Assembly (NCBI GenBank): GCA_005884665.1
Contig: VBAT01000010.1
Span: 270,138 to 334,137 of the forward strand
Source: Bacteroidota bacterium
GTDB taxonomy: Bacteria; Bacteroidota; Bacteroidia; Chitinophagales; Chitinophagaceae
Reading direction: 5' to 3'
Length of the DNA stretch: 64,000 nucleotides
Shown: positions 7,602 through 18,159 of the stretch, piece after piece
Position numbering within the stretch: position 1 is the stretch's first letter
Layout: each line of letters opens with the position of its first letter
Notes under the pieces: model-generated
Databases searched by the model: none
Seen by the model: only the letters and a program-made list of their open reading frames with translations
What the model was told of the DNA's origin: nothing
Program-made: the position numbers and the translations under genes

Positions 7602-7609
7602 CAAAGGTA
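7602..7609 (-). promoter_or_regulatory. -7 promoter box TACCTTTG upstream of fabH
   Basis: A perfect TAnnTTTG match on the minus strand, 28 bases before the fabH ATG. No convincing -33 element. Confidence 0.5.
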
Positions 7610-7658
7610 AGGTAAACAGCCGGGAGTATTGAGTGCAGACTTCCGGGCACAAAATCAA

Positions 7659-7768
7659 TAGTCGTTAGTCAACAGGTACTAAGCAGGACGCTGGCTAAAG
7701 GCCGTTGAATTAATACTGTTAACTCTGCACTCACAAACTAACGACTAAGGGCTAACGACTAGCGACTT
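7659..7768. repeat. Intergenic inverted repeat of AGTCGTTAGT words
   Basis: The left side holds atagtcgttagtcaac. The right side holds aactaacgactaag and ctaacgactagcgact, the reverse complement of the same word, about 60 bases apart. The same kind of words flank the four-helix-bundle gene near 62.5-63.0 kb. There is no gene inside this copy. The rest of the fabH-ruvA gap shows only a TATTTTCG box four bases before the ruvA ATG, one base off the promoter consensus. Confidence 0.6.
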
Positions 7769-7807
7769 CCGGCTCCGGACTTCACTCCATTCCCTTATTT
7801 TCGCGCC

Positions 7808-8389
7808 ATGATAGCATACCTGAAGGGTGATTTTGTAAATAAAACGCCGGCTTCCGTGCAGGTGGATGTGAATGGGGTCGGTTACGAAGTACACATCAGC
7901 CTGCATACCTATTCAAAGATCCAGAACCTTGAAAAAGGAACTTTATATACACATCTCCTGGTTCGCGAGGATGCGCACATACTTTTTGGCTTTTATGAGG
8001 CGAGCGAAAAAGAAATGTTTCAGCAGCTCATCGGTGTCTCCGGTATTGGCGCTTCAACCGCCCGGGTCATGTTGTCATACATGAAACCGGAAGAGCTAAG
8101 CCGCGCGATTGTAACTGGCGATATACGGGCCCTGGAAGGGATAAAAGGCATTGGAAAAAAGACCGCCGAACGCATTGTCCTTGAGCTCCGTGACAAATTG
8201 GCTAAGCAGCCCCTGGCAGCAAATATTCCGGCTATGAAAAACAATACCTTGCAACAAGATGCGTTAAATGCTCTGACGGCTTTAGGCATTAACCGATTGG
8301 CTGCTGAGCAAGCCCTACTTAAGGTGGCGGGCGGCGAGCCAAACCTGCCTGTTGAAGAATTAATCAAAAAAACACTCCGTATCCTCTGA
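7808..8389 (+). CDS. ruvA: Holliday junction DNA helicase subunit RuvA
   Basis: Binds four-way DNA junctions and recruits the RuvB motor for branch migration. At 193 aa it is of normal length. The N-terminal OB-fold domain (MIAYLKGDFVNKTP, VNGVGYEVHIS) is followed by the two helix-hairpin-helix motifs, IGVSGIGASTARVML and EGIKGIGKKTAERIVLEL. The C-terminal RuvB-binding helices (DALNALTALGINRLAAEQAL) follow. sprA begins 39 bases downstream on the same strand. ruvA-sprA adjacency occurs elsewhere in Bacteroidota as far as I recall, but the functions are unrelated. Confidence 0.96.
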   Translation: MIAYLKGDFVNKTPASVQVDVNGVGYEVHISLHTYSKIQNLEKGTLYTHLLVREDAHILFGFYEASEKEMFQQLIGVSGIGASTARVMLSYMKPEELSRAIVTGDIRALEGIKGIGKKTAERIVLELRDKLAKQPLAANIPAMKNNTLQQDALNALTALGINRLAAEQALLKVAGGEPNLPVEELIKKTLRIL

Positions 8390-8427
8390 TCCACCTTTTT
8401 ACCGGAATTAATTTATTGTGAGAACCA

Positions 8428-11400
8428 TTGAACTGTAAGTCAGCCCATATCTTCCGTACGCTGGTAGTATCAGCTATTTCTATCGCTTTATGCATGAAGG
8501 GATACGCTCGTCGTTGCGATAATCCCGATTTTTATTTCCAACAAAATCAGAACCCCAGGGACACTGTTCCGTCGTTCCAACGTTACGGAGATCCCTATGC
8601 CAATCCAAATCGCAACACCTTCGATTTCAGGGACACAGGCTACATTAAACGCTCAATCGAATACGATCCGGCAACTAAGCAATACTATATAGTCGAAAAA
8701 ATAGGTAGCCATTACTACCGGACCCCGACCGCTTATTCCATGGAGGAATTTCTCCGGTTACAGGGCGGAAAAGACGAAGCAGATTATTTCCGTAAGAGAT
8801 CGGCTATGCTTGCCGATATGAACCGACGACTGTTCAAACCCAAATTCAAGGTATCGAATGATTGGTTTAACCGTATCGTTGGCACCGGCAAGATCGATAT
8901 CAAGCCTTCGGGTTATGTTGATATCCTTGGTGGTTACCAGGGGCAAAACATAAAAAATCCGACAATACCCGAACGAGCCAGGAAAAACGGCGGCCTTGAC
9001 TTCAATATGAACGCCCAACTGCAGGTTGATGCCAATATCGGGGATAAGTTAAAACTACCTATCAATTATAACACGCTTGCCAATTTTGAATTTGAAAACC
9101 AACTCAAACTCGATTACAGGGGCCGCGACGATGAGATCGTCAAGCAATTCATGCTTGGCAACGTCAACTTCTCCTCGAAAGGAACGCTGATACAGGGAGC
9201 CCAATCCCTGTTTGGAGTAAAAACCCAGTTGCAGTTTGGCAAACTATTTATCACAGGCGTATATGCCAACCAAAGAGCCCAGAGACAGACACTGGCACTC
9301 GAAGGCGGATCATCGACGCAGCGATTTGCTTTAAAAGCCGATGAATACGAAGAGAACCGCCACTTCCTGTTGGCCCAGTATTTTCATGATAATTTCAACA
9401 CGGCGATGAAAGAGTTGCCGGTTGTGCATTCGCCTATAAATATTTTACGGGTGGAAGTTTGGGTAACGAACAGGAACGTAGCATCCACTACCGACACAAG
9501 AGATATCGTGGCGTTGATGGACCTTGGTGAAAGTAAACCGTACAACGCAACCTGGGTTGGTAATCCTGGCGATCCCAAACCCTCCAATTCTTCGAACACA
9601 CTTTATTCAACCCTGCTGAGCGATCCTCAGAATAGGAATTCAGCGCTGGTTCAAACAAGACTTGTCGGCCTCGGGATGGCGCCTGTGCAGGAGTTCGAAA
9701 AAACATTTGCGAGAAAACTTCAACCTTCTGAATATTATTTTAACCCACAGATCGGGTTTATTTCTTTGAATCAAACTCTTCAGCCTGAAGAAGTGTTGGG
9801 GGTAGCTTTCCAGTACCAGTATAATGGACGCACTTACCAGGTGGGTGAATTTTCACAGGATTTTCCGCCGGATACAACAGGTACGTCACAGAAAGTTTTA
9901 TTCCTGAAATTATTAAAGGCCACATCACAGCGAACCAATCTACCTCTTTGGGACCTGATGATGAAAAACGTTTACTCGGTAGGCTTTGGTCAACTTGAGC
10001 GCCAGGATTTTGATTTGAATATATCTTACGAAGAGCCCAGCCTGGGAGAAAAGATATACCTGCCTCCCGCCGATGTTTTGCCGCAATATTCAGGGCAACC
10101 ACTTTTGCAACAGGTCAATCTCGATCGCCTGAATAACCAGAACGATCCGCAGATAGATGGCAAGTTCGATTTTATCGAAGGCTTTACGATCATCTCGTCC
10201 ATGAGCCGGGTTATCTTCCCTGTGTTGGAACCATTCGGTCATGATCTCGATTATCTCTACGCAGACCAGGCTAAGCGCGATAAATATTTGTTTTACCCTC
10301 TGTACGATACAATTAAGGCGATTGCTCAAACCTATGCTAACCTCAATCGATTTAAGATATCCGGTAAGTCGAAATCTTCATCGTCTGGCGGCAATACCGA
10401 TTTTCAATTAGGTTACAATATTCCCCGCGGATCTGTGTCTGTCACTGCAGGAGGACAAACATTGCAGGAGGGAGTAGATTATGAGATCAACTACGATCTC
10501 GGTACACTCAAGGTGATCAACCAGGCCATTATCAATGCTGGCGTGCCTGTAAATATTCAATTTGAGAACCAGGCTGCGTACAACATACAGCAGCGAAGTT
10601 TCCTGGGAGTACGGGTTGACTATGTAGCAAGTAAAAAATTGACCATTGGCGGAACATTTGTGAAGCTGGGCGAACGTCCTTTCTTCGTCAAACAATCTTA
10701 TGGTGATGATCCTATCCGGAATAAAATGGTCGGCTTTGATGTGGATTATCGCAGCGACCTGCCACGGCTCACCAAGTGGCTGGATAAACTTCCTTTTTAT
10801 TCAACGCGGGAAATGTCATCGGTGACTGCTTATGCAGAAGGCGCAATGTTGATTCCCGGGCATGCTCCGCAAATCGGTAAAGGCAATGAAGGACAGATTT
10901 ACATCGATGATTTTGAAGGAACCCGTTCTTCCATTGATCTCCGCTTTCCCCTGATCAACTGGAATCTTGCTTCCACTCCGCAACTATATCCCGAAGCGAC
11001 ATTGAACAATAACCTGGAGTATGGCTATAACCGGGCAAAGATCGCCTGGTACAATATCGAGCCGGTTCTGCAGGAAAGAAATAATACAAACAACCCTTTA
11101 CGTAATGATCCGACGGAACTGTCAAAGCCGGAAACAAGACAGGTGTTGCAAACGGAAATATTCCCGCAACGCACCAATGATTTCGGACAGGGATTGCTGA
11201 CCACCTTCGATCTTGCTTTTTACCCAAAAGACAGGGGTCCTTACAATTTTAATACTTCGCCAACCGCTAATTCAGCCGGTATCGGGCCGGACGGAAGATT
11301 GTTAAACCCGCAATCAAGATGGGGAGGTATCCAACGCAATATCGACCAGATCGATTTTGAAACAGGCAATATCGAGTTCATGGAATTTTGGGTGATGGAT

Positions 11401-14400
11401 CCTTTCATTAAGAACAACGCAAACCCAAGTGGTAATGGCAAACTCTATATCAACCTTGGAAATATTTCGGAAGATATCCTCAAAGACGGCAAGCGCCAGT
11501 ATGAAAACGGGTTGCCTACGCCAACTAATAATGCCCCGGTTGACAACAATACAGTTTGGGGCAAAGTGCCATCCAATCCTTTACAGGTTACCAATGCATT
11601 CAGTAACGATGCAAATGACAGGCAGTACCAGGATGTTGGATTTGATGGTCTTTCGGACGAAGAAGAAAGAACAAAGTTCAATAATTACCTGGCGACACTT
11701 CCGCCGGGAGTAGCGGCGAAGGCCCAGGCCGATCCATCGGCAGATAATTTTCAGCCGTACCGCAGTGATCAATTTGACCATGACCACGTCGGCATACTTG
11801 GCAGGTATAAGAACATCAATAACCCGAATGGTAATTCGCCGATTGCTGACAACAACAGCCAGTATGTTAGCGCATTTACCCAATATCCCGATGCCGAAGA
11901 GCTCAATCGTGACAATACTCTAAATGAATCAGAAGAATACTTCCAGTATAAGGTGGAGGTAAAGCCGAATATGTGGATGGATCCAATTGGCACTCATCCA
12001 TTCATTACCGATGTAAGAACCGTCCTATACAAACCGATCGATGGCACGGCTACCCGCACGGAACACTGGTATCTTTTCCGTATACCAGTTAAAGAATACG
12101 AAAGTAAGGTCGGCAACATCCCTGATTTCAAGTCCATCCGCTTTATCCGCATGTTCCTTACCGGATTTGATGATTCTGTCGTAATGCGTTTTGGTAAATT
12201 TGAGCTGGTACGTAACCAGTGGCGCAAGTTCCAGTTCGACATCGACACAACAGGAAGCTATGTGAGCCTGCCGAGTCCTGACCCGGTTGAATTCAATACA
12301 TTGGCTGTAAACCTCGAGGAGAATGATCAGCGTGAGCCGATCCATTATGTAATACCTCCCGGTATAGAAAGGCAACAACAGCTCAGCAACAATAATGTCC
12401 AGTTGTTCCTGAATGAGCAATCACTCAGTGTTCAGACCTGCGATCTACCGAAAGGGCAGGCCCGCGGTGTGTTCAAGACAATGAACCTCGACATGCGCCA
12501 GTATGGAAAACTGATGATGTTTGCCCACGTGGAAGCCAGGAAAGATGAATCATTTGTAGGAGACAAGACACTTGTAGCAGTGATACGACTGGGCAACGAT
12601 TTCCAGGGAAATTATTATGAAGTCAGAATACCGCTGACAAAAACAGAATGGCATGAAAAAGACAGTTTAAAAATATGGCCGGAAGCAAATAACCTGGATA
12701 TCGACCTGCAGGAACTGCCCAAATTGAAATCGCGACGGAATAACCTGGGGGGACTGGCATCTACCTATTATTCGGAGACATTGCCGAATGGCCGGACTCT
12801 TGCAGTCATGGGTAACCCCAATCTCGGGGAAGTAAAAGGGATCATGCTCGCTGTAGAAAATGAAAGGATCGAACCTACCTGCGCCGAGATTTGGTTCAAT
12901 GAGCTTCGTTTTTCTCATCTTGATGAAAAAAGCGGGGTGGCTGCACTGGCAAGGGTAGATTTCAAACTGGCCGATCTCGGCAGCATCAACCTTGCAGGAA
13001 CTTTCCGGGGTAATGGTTTTGGAAACCTCGAGGATAAAGTGAACCAGCGAAGCCGGGAAGACATTTATACGTTCGATATGTCGGCAAACCTTGAAGGCGG
13101 CAAACTGTTCCCCAAAAAATGGGGGTTGCAGATACCTGTATATATGGGTCTCAGCAAGATCAATTCAACACCTCAATACGATCCGCTTGACCAGGATATC
13201 CTCTTAACTCAAAAGATCAATGAAGCCTCCAGTAAGTTTAAGAAGGATTCTATCCGCAACTATTCCCAGGACGTAACGACGATCAAAACATTGAACTTTA
13301 CCAATGTCAAAAAATTAAAGACAGATGGTAAACGGCCGAAGATATGGAGCTTCTCCAATCTCGATTTCAACTACTCTTACCTTAGCACCGTCCATCATGA
13401 TCCCCTGATAGAAAATGATGAGCTGACCAGGACCCGCGGCGCCATCGCGTATAATTATGCGCCACAGGCAAAATATATCGAGCCATTTAAAAAATTGATC
13501 AAGTCGAGATCGAAATGGCTGACACTGTTCAAAGACTTTAACTTTAACCTGATCCCGTCACAGCTATCATTCAAGGCCGACCTGTTCCGCCAGTTTGGAG
13601 CTACGCGTATTCGCAATATTGGGGGAGGAGGGTATAAAATACCGGAAACATTCAATAAGTATTTTACGTTCGACCGCTATTATATTTTACAATGGAATCT
13701 TACAAAGTCCATCGCTTTTGATTTCCAGGCGACCAATAACGCCCGCATTGATGAACCGTATGGGCGCATTGATACCAAGGATAAGAAAGCGGTAGTACGA
13801 AACAATTTACTCAAGGGCGGCCGTAACACACAGTACCAGCAAAATGCAACATTGACCTACACGGTGCCGATGCAAAAAATTCCGCTGCTCGACTGGACAA
13901 CGGTGCGGGCATCGTATGCCACCCGGTATAACTGGCTGGCTTCTTCACTGCTGGCAAGAAACCTGGGAAATACTATTTCAAATACACAGACAAAAACGCT
14001 CAACGGTGAACTCAACTTCGAACAGTTGTACAACAAATCAAGGTTCCTGAGAGCTGTGAATGCTATCCCACCTGCAGGCGCTAAGGACGATAAGAATAAA
14101 AAAGATGATAAAACAAAGACGGCAGATAAGAATACAAGGAATGATAAAACCGTTACTACGCCGTCCTGGGAAATCAGCAAAGATTCGCTAGCCAAGATGA
14201 GTCCCAAGGAAAGAAGGAAGGCAAAAAAGATGATGAGAAAGAAAAGAAGGGAGGAAAAGAGAAGGTTGAGATTGGAAAAAAAGAACGCACCTCTTGAACT
14301 GCCGGGTTCGGTCAGGTTTGTTGGCGGCCTGGTGACATCACTAAAAAGAGTAGGCGTTCAATACACAGAAGATTACGGAACGACGCTACCGGGTTATATG

Positions 14401-15750
14401 GACAGCACAAAATTAATGGGCTATAATCCAAGCAGCAGGAACCCCGGATTTGATTTTATATTCGGTTACCAGCCTGATACGAGCTGGATAAATAGATTCG
14501 GAAGTAAAGGTCTTCTTTCAACCGATCCGCTGGTAACAGAGATGATCCGTCAACGATATAACCAGCGATTGAATATCACTGCGCAGGTTAGCCCGCTTCG
14601 TGACCTTAACATCGATATCAATTTTGATAAGACATTTGATAAGGGCTATTCAGAACTATACAAGGATACGCTTCCCAACCAGGGAGTTGCTGGCCTGACA
14701 AGATTAAGCCCCTATTCTATGGGTAGTTTCAGCGTCAGTTATATCTCTTACCAGACGCTGTTTGAAAAATTTGATCCTAACGTAGTATCCGAAACGTTCA
14801 AAAAATTCGAAGCCTACCGGGCCCAGCTTTCTGGCAGGTTAAAAACCGAAAATCCATACGCAGCCGGTAATTCATTGGATCAATACGGTTATTATGATGG
14901 ATATACCCGTTATGCGCAGGATGTGGTGATACCGTCCTTCCTGGCTGCATATACCAAGAAGGACCCGATGAAAGTAGCGCTGATCAAGAGCAGTAACCCG
15001 AAGATCAATTCGAATCCATTCGCCAATATCATACCCAAGCCTAACTGGGCCATCAGCTACAACGGGCTGTCCAAAATACCGGGACTGGATAGAATATTCG
15101 CGAACGTTTCCATACGTCACGGCTATCATAGCACTCTTAGTATGAACAGCTTCAATACGGCGTTATTGTTCCAGGATCCATTCCATATCGGTTACCCAAT
15201 GTTTATCGATACAATATCCGGCGAAAGGAGATATGTTCCTTATTTCCTCGTTCCAAACGTCACGATCCAGGAATCATTTGATCCTTTGATAGAAGTGGAT
15301 ATGACATTTAGCAACCAATTGCAAACAAGAGTTGAATTCAGGAAGACCCGTACTTTAAGTCTTAGCCTGATCGATTACCAATTGGCTGAAAACCGGTCTA
15401 CAGAAGTTACAGTGGGTATGAACTGGCGCAAAAAAGGCGTACCGATTTTCCAAAATGGTATCCATTTATTCGGGCGGGACATCAAGCTCGATAATGATGT
15501 GACCTTCAGGTTTGATTTCAGTTTGCGTGATGATGCTACCGCTAACAGCAAGCTTGACCAGGGAACTTCATTTGGAACAGCCGGGCAAAAAGTGATACGT
15601 ATTGCGCCTTCGATAGATTATGTCCTGAACAAACGCGTAAGCATGAAGCTTTACTTCGAGCAGAACCGGAATATACCCAAGATCAGCAATGCCTTCCCGA
15701 TCACTAACACAAGAGGAGGGGTGCAGGTAAGAGTTTCATTGGCACAGTAA
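8428..15750 (+). CDS. sprA: T9SS outer-membrane translocon protein SprA (Sov)
   Basis: 2440 aa, the expected size of SprA, the giant beta-barrel that forms the type IX secretion channel. The start used is TTG at 8428, which gives an N-terminal signal (MNCKSAHIFRTL, hydrophobic VVSAISIALCM, then YA). A later Met would remove it. Family regions seen include DWFNRIVGTGKIDIKPSGYVD near 150, FNMNAQLQVDANIGDKLKLPINY, GQIYIDDFEGTRSSIDLR near 830, and a C-terminus ending in an aromatic-rich beta-barrel (RGGVQVRVSLAQ). Residues about 1886-1950 form a Lys/Arg/Asp-rich low-complexity insert. Type IX cargo lies elsewhere in the window. There is no obvious terminator before the convergent gene. Confidence 0.95.
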   Translation: MNCKSAHIFRTLVVSAISIALCMKGYARRCDNPDFYFQQNQNPRDTVPSFQRYGDPYANPNRNTFDFRDTGYIKRSIEYDPATKQYYIVEKIGSHYYRTPTAYSMEEFLRLQGGKDEADYFRKRSAMLADMNRRLFKPKFKVSNDWFNRIVGTGKIDIKPSGYVDILGGYQGQNIKNPTIPERARKNGGLDFNMNAQLQVDANIGDKLKLPINYNTLANFEFENQLKLDYRGRDDEIVKQFMLGNVNFSSKGTLIQGAQSLFGVKTQLQFGKLFITGVYANQRAQRQTLALEGGSSTQRFALKADEYEENRHFLLAQYFHDNFNTAMKELPVVHSPINILRVEVWVTNRNVASTTDTRDIVALMDLGESKPYNATWVGNPGDPKPSNSSNTLYSTLLSDPQNRNSALVQTRLVGLGMAPVQEFEKTFARKLQPSEYYFNPQIGFISLNQTLQPEEVLGVAFQYQYNGRTYQVGEFSQDFPPDTTGTSQKVLFLKLLKATSQRTNLPLWDLMMKNVYSVGFGQLERQDFDLNISYEEPSLGEKIYLPPADVLPQYSGQPLLQQVNLDRLNNQNDPQIDGKFDFIEGFTIISSMSRVIFPVLEPFGHDLDYLYADQAKRDKYLFYPLYDTIKAIAQTYANLNRFKISGKSKSSSSGGNTDFQLGYNIPRGSVSVTAGGQTLQEGVDYEINYDLGTLKVINQAIINAGVPVNIQFENQAAYNIQQRSFLGVRVDYVASKKLTIGGTFVKLGERPFFVKQSYGDDPIRNKMVGFDVDYRSDLPRLTKWLDKLPFYSTREMSSVTAYAEGAMLIPGHAPQIGKGNEGQIYIDDFEGTRSSIDLRFPLINWNLASTPQLYPEATLNNNLEYGYNRAKIAWYNIEPVLQERNNTNNPLRNDPTELSKPETRQVLQTEIFPQRTNDFGQGLLTTFDLAFYPKDRGPYNFNTSPTANSAGIGPDGRLLNPQSRWGGIQRNIDQIDFETGNIEFMEFWVMDPFIKNNANPSGNGKLYINLGNISEDILKDGKRQYENGLPTPTNNAPVDNNTVWGKVPSNPLQVTNAFSNDANDRQYQDVGFDGLSDEEERTKFNNYLATLPPGVAAKAQADPSADNFQPYRSDQFDHDHVGILGRYKNINNPNGNSPIADNNSQYVSAFTQYPDAEELNRDNTLNESEEYFQYKVEVKPNMWMDPIGTHPFITDVRTVLYKPIDGTATRTEHWYLFRIPVKEYESKVGNIPDFKSIRFIRMFLTGFDDSVVMRFGKFELVRNQWRKFQFDIDTTGSYVSLPSPDPVEFNTLAVNLEENDQREPIHYVIPPGIERQQQLSNNNVQLFLNEQSLSVQTCDLPKGQARGVFKTMNLDMRQYGKLMMFAHVEARKDESFVGDKTLVAVIRLGNDFQGNYYEVRIPLTKTEWHEKDSLKIWPEANNLDIDLQELPKLKSRRNNLGGLASTYYSETLPNGRTLAVMGNPNLGEVKGIMLAVENERIEPTCAEIWFNELRFSHLDEKSGVAALARVDFKLADLGSINLAGTFRGNGFGNLEDKVNQRSREDIYTFDMSANLEGGKLFPKKWGLQIPVYMGLSKINSTPQYDPLDQDILLTQKINEASSKFKKDSIRNYSQDVTTIKTLNFTNVKKLKTDGKRPKIWSFSNLDFNYSYLSTVHHDPLIENDELTRTRGAIAYNYAPQAKYIEPFKKLIKSRSKWLTLFKDFNFNLIPSQLSFKADLFRQFGATRIRNIGGGGYKIPETFNKYFTFDRYYILQWNLTKSIAFDFQATNNARIDEPYGRIDTKDKKAVVRNNLLKGGRNTQYQQNATLTYTVPMQKIPLLDWTTVRASYATRYNWLASSLLARNLGNTISNTQTKTLNGELNFEQLYNKSRFLRAVNAIPPAGAKDDKNKKDDKTKTADKNTRNDKTVTTPSWEISKDSLAKMSPKERRKAKKMMRKKRREEKRRLRLEKKNAPLELPGSVRFVGGLVTSLKRVGVQYTEDYGTTLPGYMDSTKLMGYNPSSRNPGFDFIFGYQPDTSWINRFGSKGLLSTDPLVTEMIRQRYNQRLNITAQVSPLRDLNIDINFDKTFDKGYSELYKDTLPNQGVAGLTRLSPYSMGSFSVSYISYQTLFEKFDPNVVSETFKKFEAYRAQLSGRLKTENPYAAGNSLDQYGYYDGYTRYAQDVVIPSFLAAYTKKDPMKVALIKSSNPKINSNPFANIIPKPNWAISYNGLSKIPGLDRIFANVSIRHGYHSTLSMNSFNTALLFQDPFHIGYPMFIDTISGERRYVPYFLVPNVTIQESFDPLIEVDMTFSNQLQTRVEFRKTRTLSLSLIDYQLAENRSTEVTVGMNWRKKGVPIFQNGIHLFGRDIKLDNDVTFRFDFSLRDDATANSKLDQGTSFGTAGQKVIRIAPSIDYVLNKRVSMKLYFEQNRNIPKISNAFPITNTRGGVQVRVSLAQ

Positions 15751-15826
15751 ACAGCCGTCCGGCCAGAGTTTTGTCACCAATATGAAAATTAACCGGCATT
15801 GGCTAGTAAAGACCCTGGAGAATCTA

Positions 15827-17665
15827 TTAATTATCCCGGCGGATGAAGGCGGTTGGAGTAGAATCTTTCGCCGGCACAAGGATCCTGAATATATCATTTT
15901 TCCAGACCTCGGTGTAATGATGATCGCTTAAGAATTGATTCAACACGCTGTCTCTTGGCTCATTCTTTTTGTGCCAGGCCGAATCAAACTTTTCGGGGGC
16001 TTCTGGCCAGTTGCCCGCATTTCCTACTGTTTTCTTCAGCTGCTGAACAACGACGGGCAGTATCTTTTTTTCCTGCACGGTTTCATTTAATTCATCTCTT
16101 AACAAGGACGCTTCATAGAACCAGGGCATTGAATTACGCAGATAAGGAACCGTTTCGGTCCAGTAATGGTACATTGGGATAGAATGATAGGCCAGCACCT
16201 GTTCACCCGGCTTCACGTATTGGGAACTTGCATGGAGAAGTTCATTTAAAACATCTGCTCTCTCCCGGGTTGTATAAACGCCTTTCATGTATTTGTTGTC
16301 AATAGCATAGTTCATTTTCAGGCGGTCATGTTTGTCAAAGAAAGGATAGTTCCAGGTATAATAAAGGCAGGCAAAAATCGTCACAACCACTACGCTTGTG
16401 CGTATTCCTTTCAATGTGTTTTCATCAAAGCGCAGAAATGATGGCAGGATAAATGACCTGCTACCCACTCTTATCTTTTCCAGTGAATGAATACTGAAGA
16501 TATAGTCGATCGCGATGGGAAAAGAAAGCCAGAGTGAATACTTACCTACCGTAAACAGGCTGGCTGAGCTGCTAAACGGGTAGGTCATTAATATATAACA
16601 TCCTGCCAGGGCAAGAAATCTTATCTCCAGGCTGGACGGCGGGAAAAGCAACAGGAAAGTTGTCACCAGCACAAGGCCCGCGAAGAAATAAACAACGATA
16701 TCGTTGTCGATCTTTCCTTTTAAAATGATATAGCAGAATCCTATGATGATGAGATACCGTACCCCATCCACCATCCATTTTTTATACAGTGATAATTTCC
16801 GGACAATATAGATTGCTATACCAGCGGCTATTGCCAGCAGCGCTACATAAATAGTAAATTTTACAGCAGAAGAATAGGTGACAAGAAAGTTCTTGATCAA
16901 CACCATGGGTCCGTAGAAACTGTCTTTTCCACCCTTTCCCATTTTCTGCAGCAGTTTTATCGAGTTGATGAAGATTTCGAGATGACCGATCATTTTCATG
17001 AACCCAAGAATGGCAGCTGTCATAACAACAAAACCACCTCCGAATGCAGTCGCCTGTATCAGTTGCGTCTTGAAATTATTCTTCTTATAGAATCCCCAGT
17101 AGAATATTCCCAAGCCCAGGCCAAGCGACAACACGTTTGGCAAACGAGTGAATGTGCAAAGCGATACGAACAGGCCGGCTAAAAATATTTTACCGTTCTT
17201 GTTTTCTTTAAGACCTGTGAACAGGAATGCAATTGTCAGCATGTTGAATAAAGCAGACAGGTCATTATAGTGTACTTCCTTCAGGTTGTTGTTGATAAAA
17301 AAAAGCACCATCAATAAACCCAGTTTCAGGTTACCCGGATTTAAGTACTTCTTCAAGAGGTTATAGGTGATGATAATGGTAGAAGTTGTGACCAATACGC
17401 CAGCCAGTCTTAATCCCCAGACACCAAGCCCGGGAAACACATAATCAAATGCACCACCGACGATGCCGGAGAACCAGAACATGAAATTGTACTGGGTAGC
17501 TTCAGGGTTTCTGAATATCTGCTGGTAAAATGTTGCATAAAAACCTTCGTCTGAAAGATCCACTCCCTGGAAAATGAAAATGATCTGGTATATAAAAACG
17601 AGAAGGAAAAAGACCCTGGGATTCATTCTCTCCAGGAGGTTAGAAGACGGCTTGAACGTTGTCAT
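15827..17665 (-). CDS. Polytopic membrane protein, GT-C (ArnT/PMT-like) glycosyltransferase candidate
   Basis: About 612 aa from ATG at 17665. An in-frame ATG at 17740 would add 25 residues of no evident function. After an N-terminal TM helix the first external loop carries VDLSDEGFYATFYQQ, an acidic Asp-Glu motif like that of GT-C transferases that use polyprenyl-phosphate sugars. At least ten further hydrophobic segments follow to about residue 430, then a soluble C-terminal part of about 180 residues (ERADVLNELLHASSQYVKPGEQVLAYHS, YHYWTETVPYLRNSMPW). It is divergent from a sugar operon that includes a polyprenyl-phosphate GT2 and a small flippase-like protein. I infer that it transfers the finished sugar at the periplasmic face. 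A TATCTTTA box (17807-17814, minus strand) may be its promoter. Confidence 0.6.
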   Translation of the reverse strand: MTTFKPSSNLLERMNPRVFFLLVFIYQIIFIFQGVDLSDEGFYATFYQQIFRNPEATQYNFMFWFSGIVGGAFDYVFPGLGVWGLRLAGVLVTTSTIIITYNLLKKYLNPGNLKLGLLMVLFFINNNLKEVHYNDLSALFNMLTIAFLFTGLKENKNGKIFLAGLFVSLCTFTRLPNVLSLGLGLGIFYWGFYKKNNFKTQLIQATAFGGGFVVMTAAILGFMKMIGHLEIFINSIKLLQKMGKGGKDSFYGPMVLIKNFLVTYSSAVKFTIYVALLAIAAGIAIYIVRKLSLYKKWMVDGVRYLIIIGFCYIILKGKIDNDIVVYFFAGLVLVTTFLLLFPPSSLEIRFLALAGCYILMTYPFSSSASLFTVGKYSLWLSFPIAIDYIFSIHSLEKIRVGSRSFILPSFLRFDENTLKGIRTSVVVVTIFACLYYTWNYPFFDKHDRLKMNYAIDNKYMKGVYTTRERADVLNELLHASSQYVKPGEQVLAYHSIPMYHYWTETVPYLRNSMPWFYEASLLRDELNETVQEKKILPVVVQQLKKTVGNAGNWPEAPEKFDSAWHKKNEPRDSVLNQFLSDHHYTEVWKNDIFRILVPAKDSTPTAFIRRDN

Positions 17666-17740
17666 ATCGGTGATTGAAAAAACGTTAAACGTAATGAAAT
17701 AAGTCGGAAAATTCAAGAAACCGGTGCTGTTTGGCAGCAT

Positions 17741-18159
17741 TAGGCAGACGTAAATTCCCTTTTTACCAGCCTGTCACTGGCCGGTGAAAAGAGTAAAGCC
17801 ATGGTTTAAAGATAAATAGTAGGAAATCAGCTTTTAAAAAAGATTTTTTTACCATGGGGTATAGAAAATACGGGAATAATTTTATTATTTTGCGGTGCTA
17901 TCCTGATTAGAAGTACCGGCAAAAGATGAGTCAAAATCTATCTTTCGATCCTTAAAGCGCCGGAATCAAAGTACCCAATGTTCTATCGTTTTATCCCTTT
18001 TTTTAAATCCTGATTTGCCTTAAAGACCCGGTCAATTGCTCACCCGAAAGATGAGGCATCTGAAAATCCCCTGTTCAGAAAAACCGGAAGACACCTGATT
18101 TGCAGCGCAACAGACAAGTGACCATAAACTCTTAATAACGCTTATAATTTGTACAAGCA
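17741..18159. other. Divergent intergenic region of the sugar locus
   Basis: About 420 bases between the GT-C-like gene and the nine-gene operon, with no coding capacity that I trust. It holds an imperfect minus-strand promoter box (TATCTTTA, 17807-17814). On the plus side TATAATTTG lies 12 bases before the operon's ATG, resembling a TAnnTTTG box with one extra base. An untranslated leader of up to 250 bases is possible if transcription starts near 17895, where TATTATTTTG occurs. No riboswitch fold is recognised. Confidence 0.4.

Noticed and set aside
17741-18159. A riboswitch in the sugar-locus leader
   Set aside because: No recognised aptamer motif or paired-loop pattern could be supported by eye.
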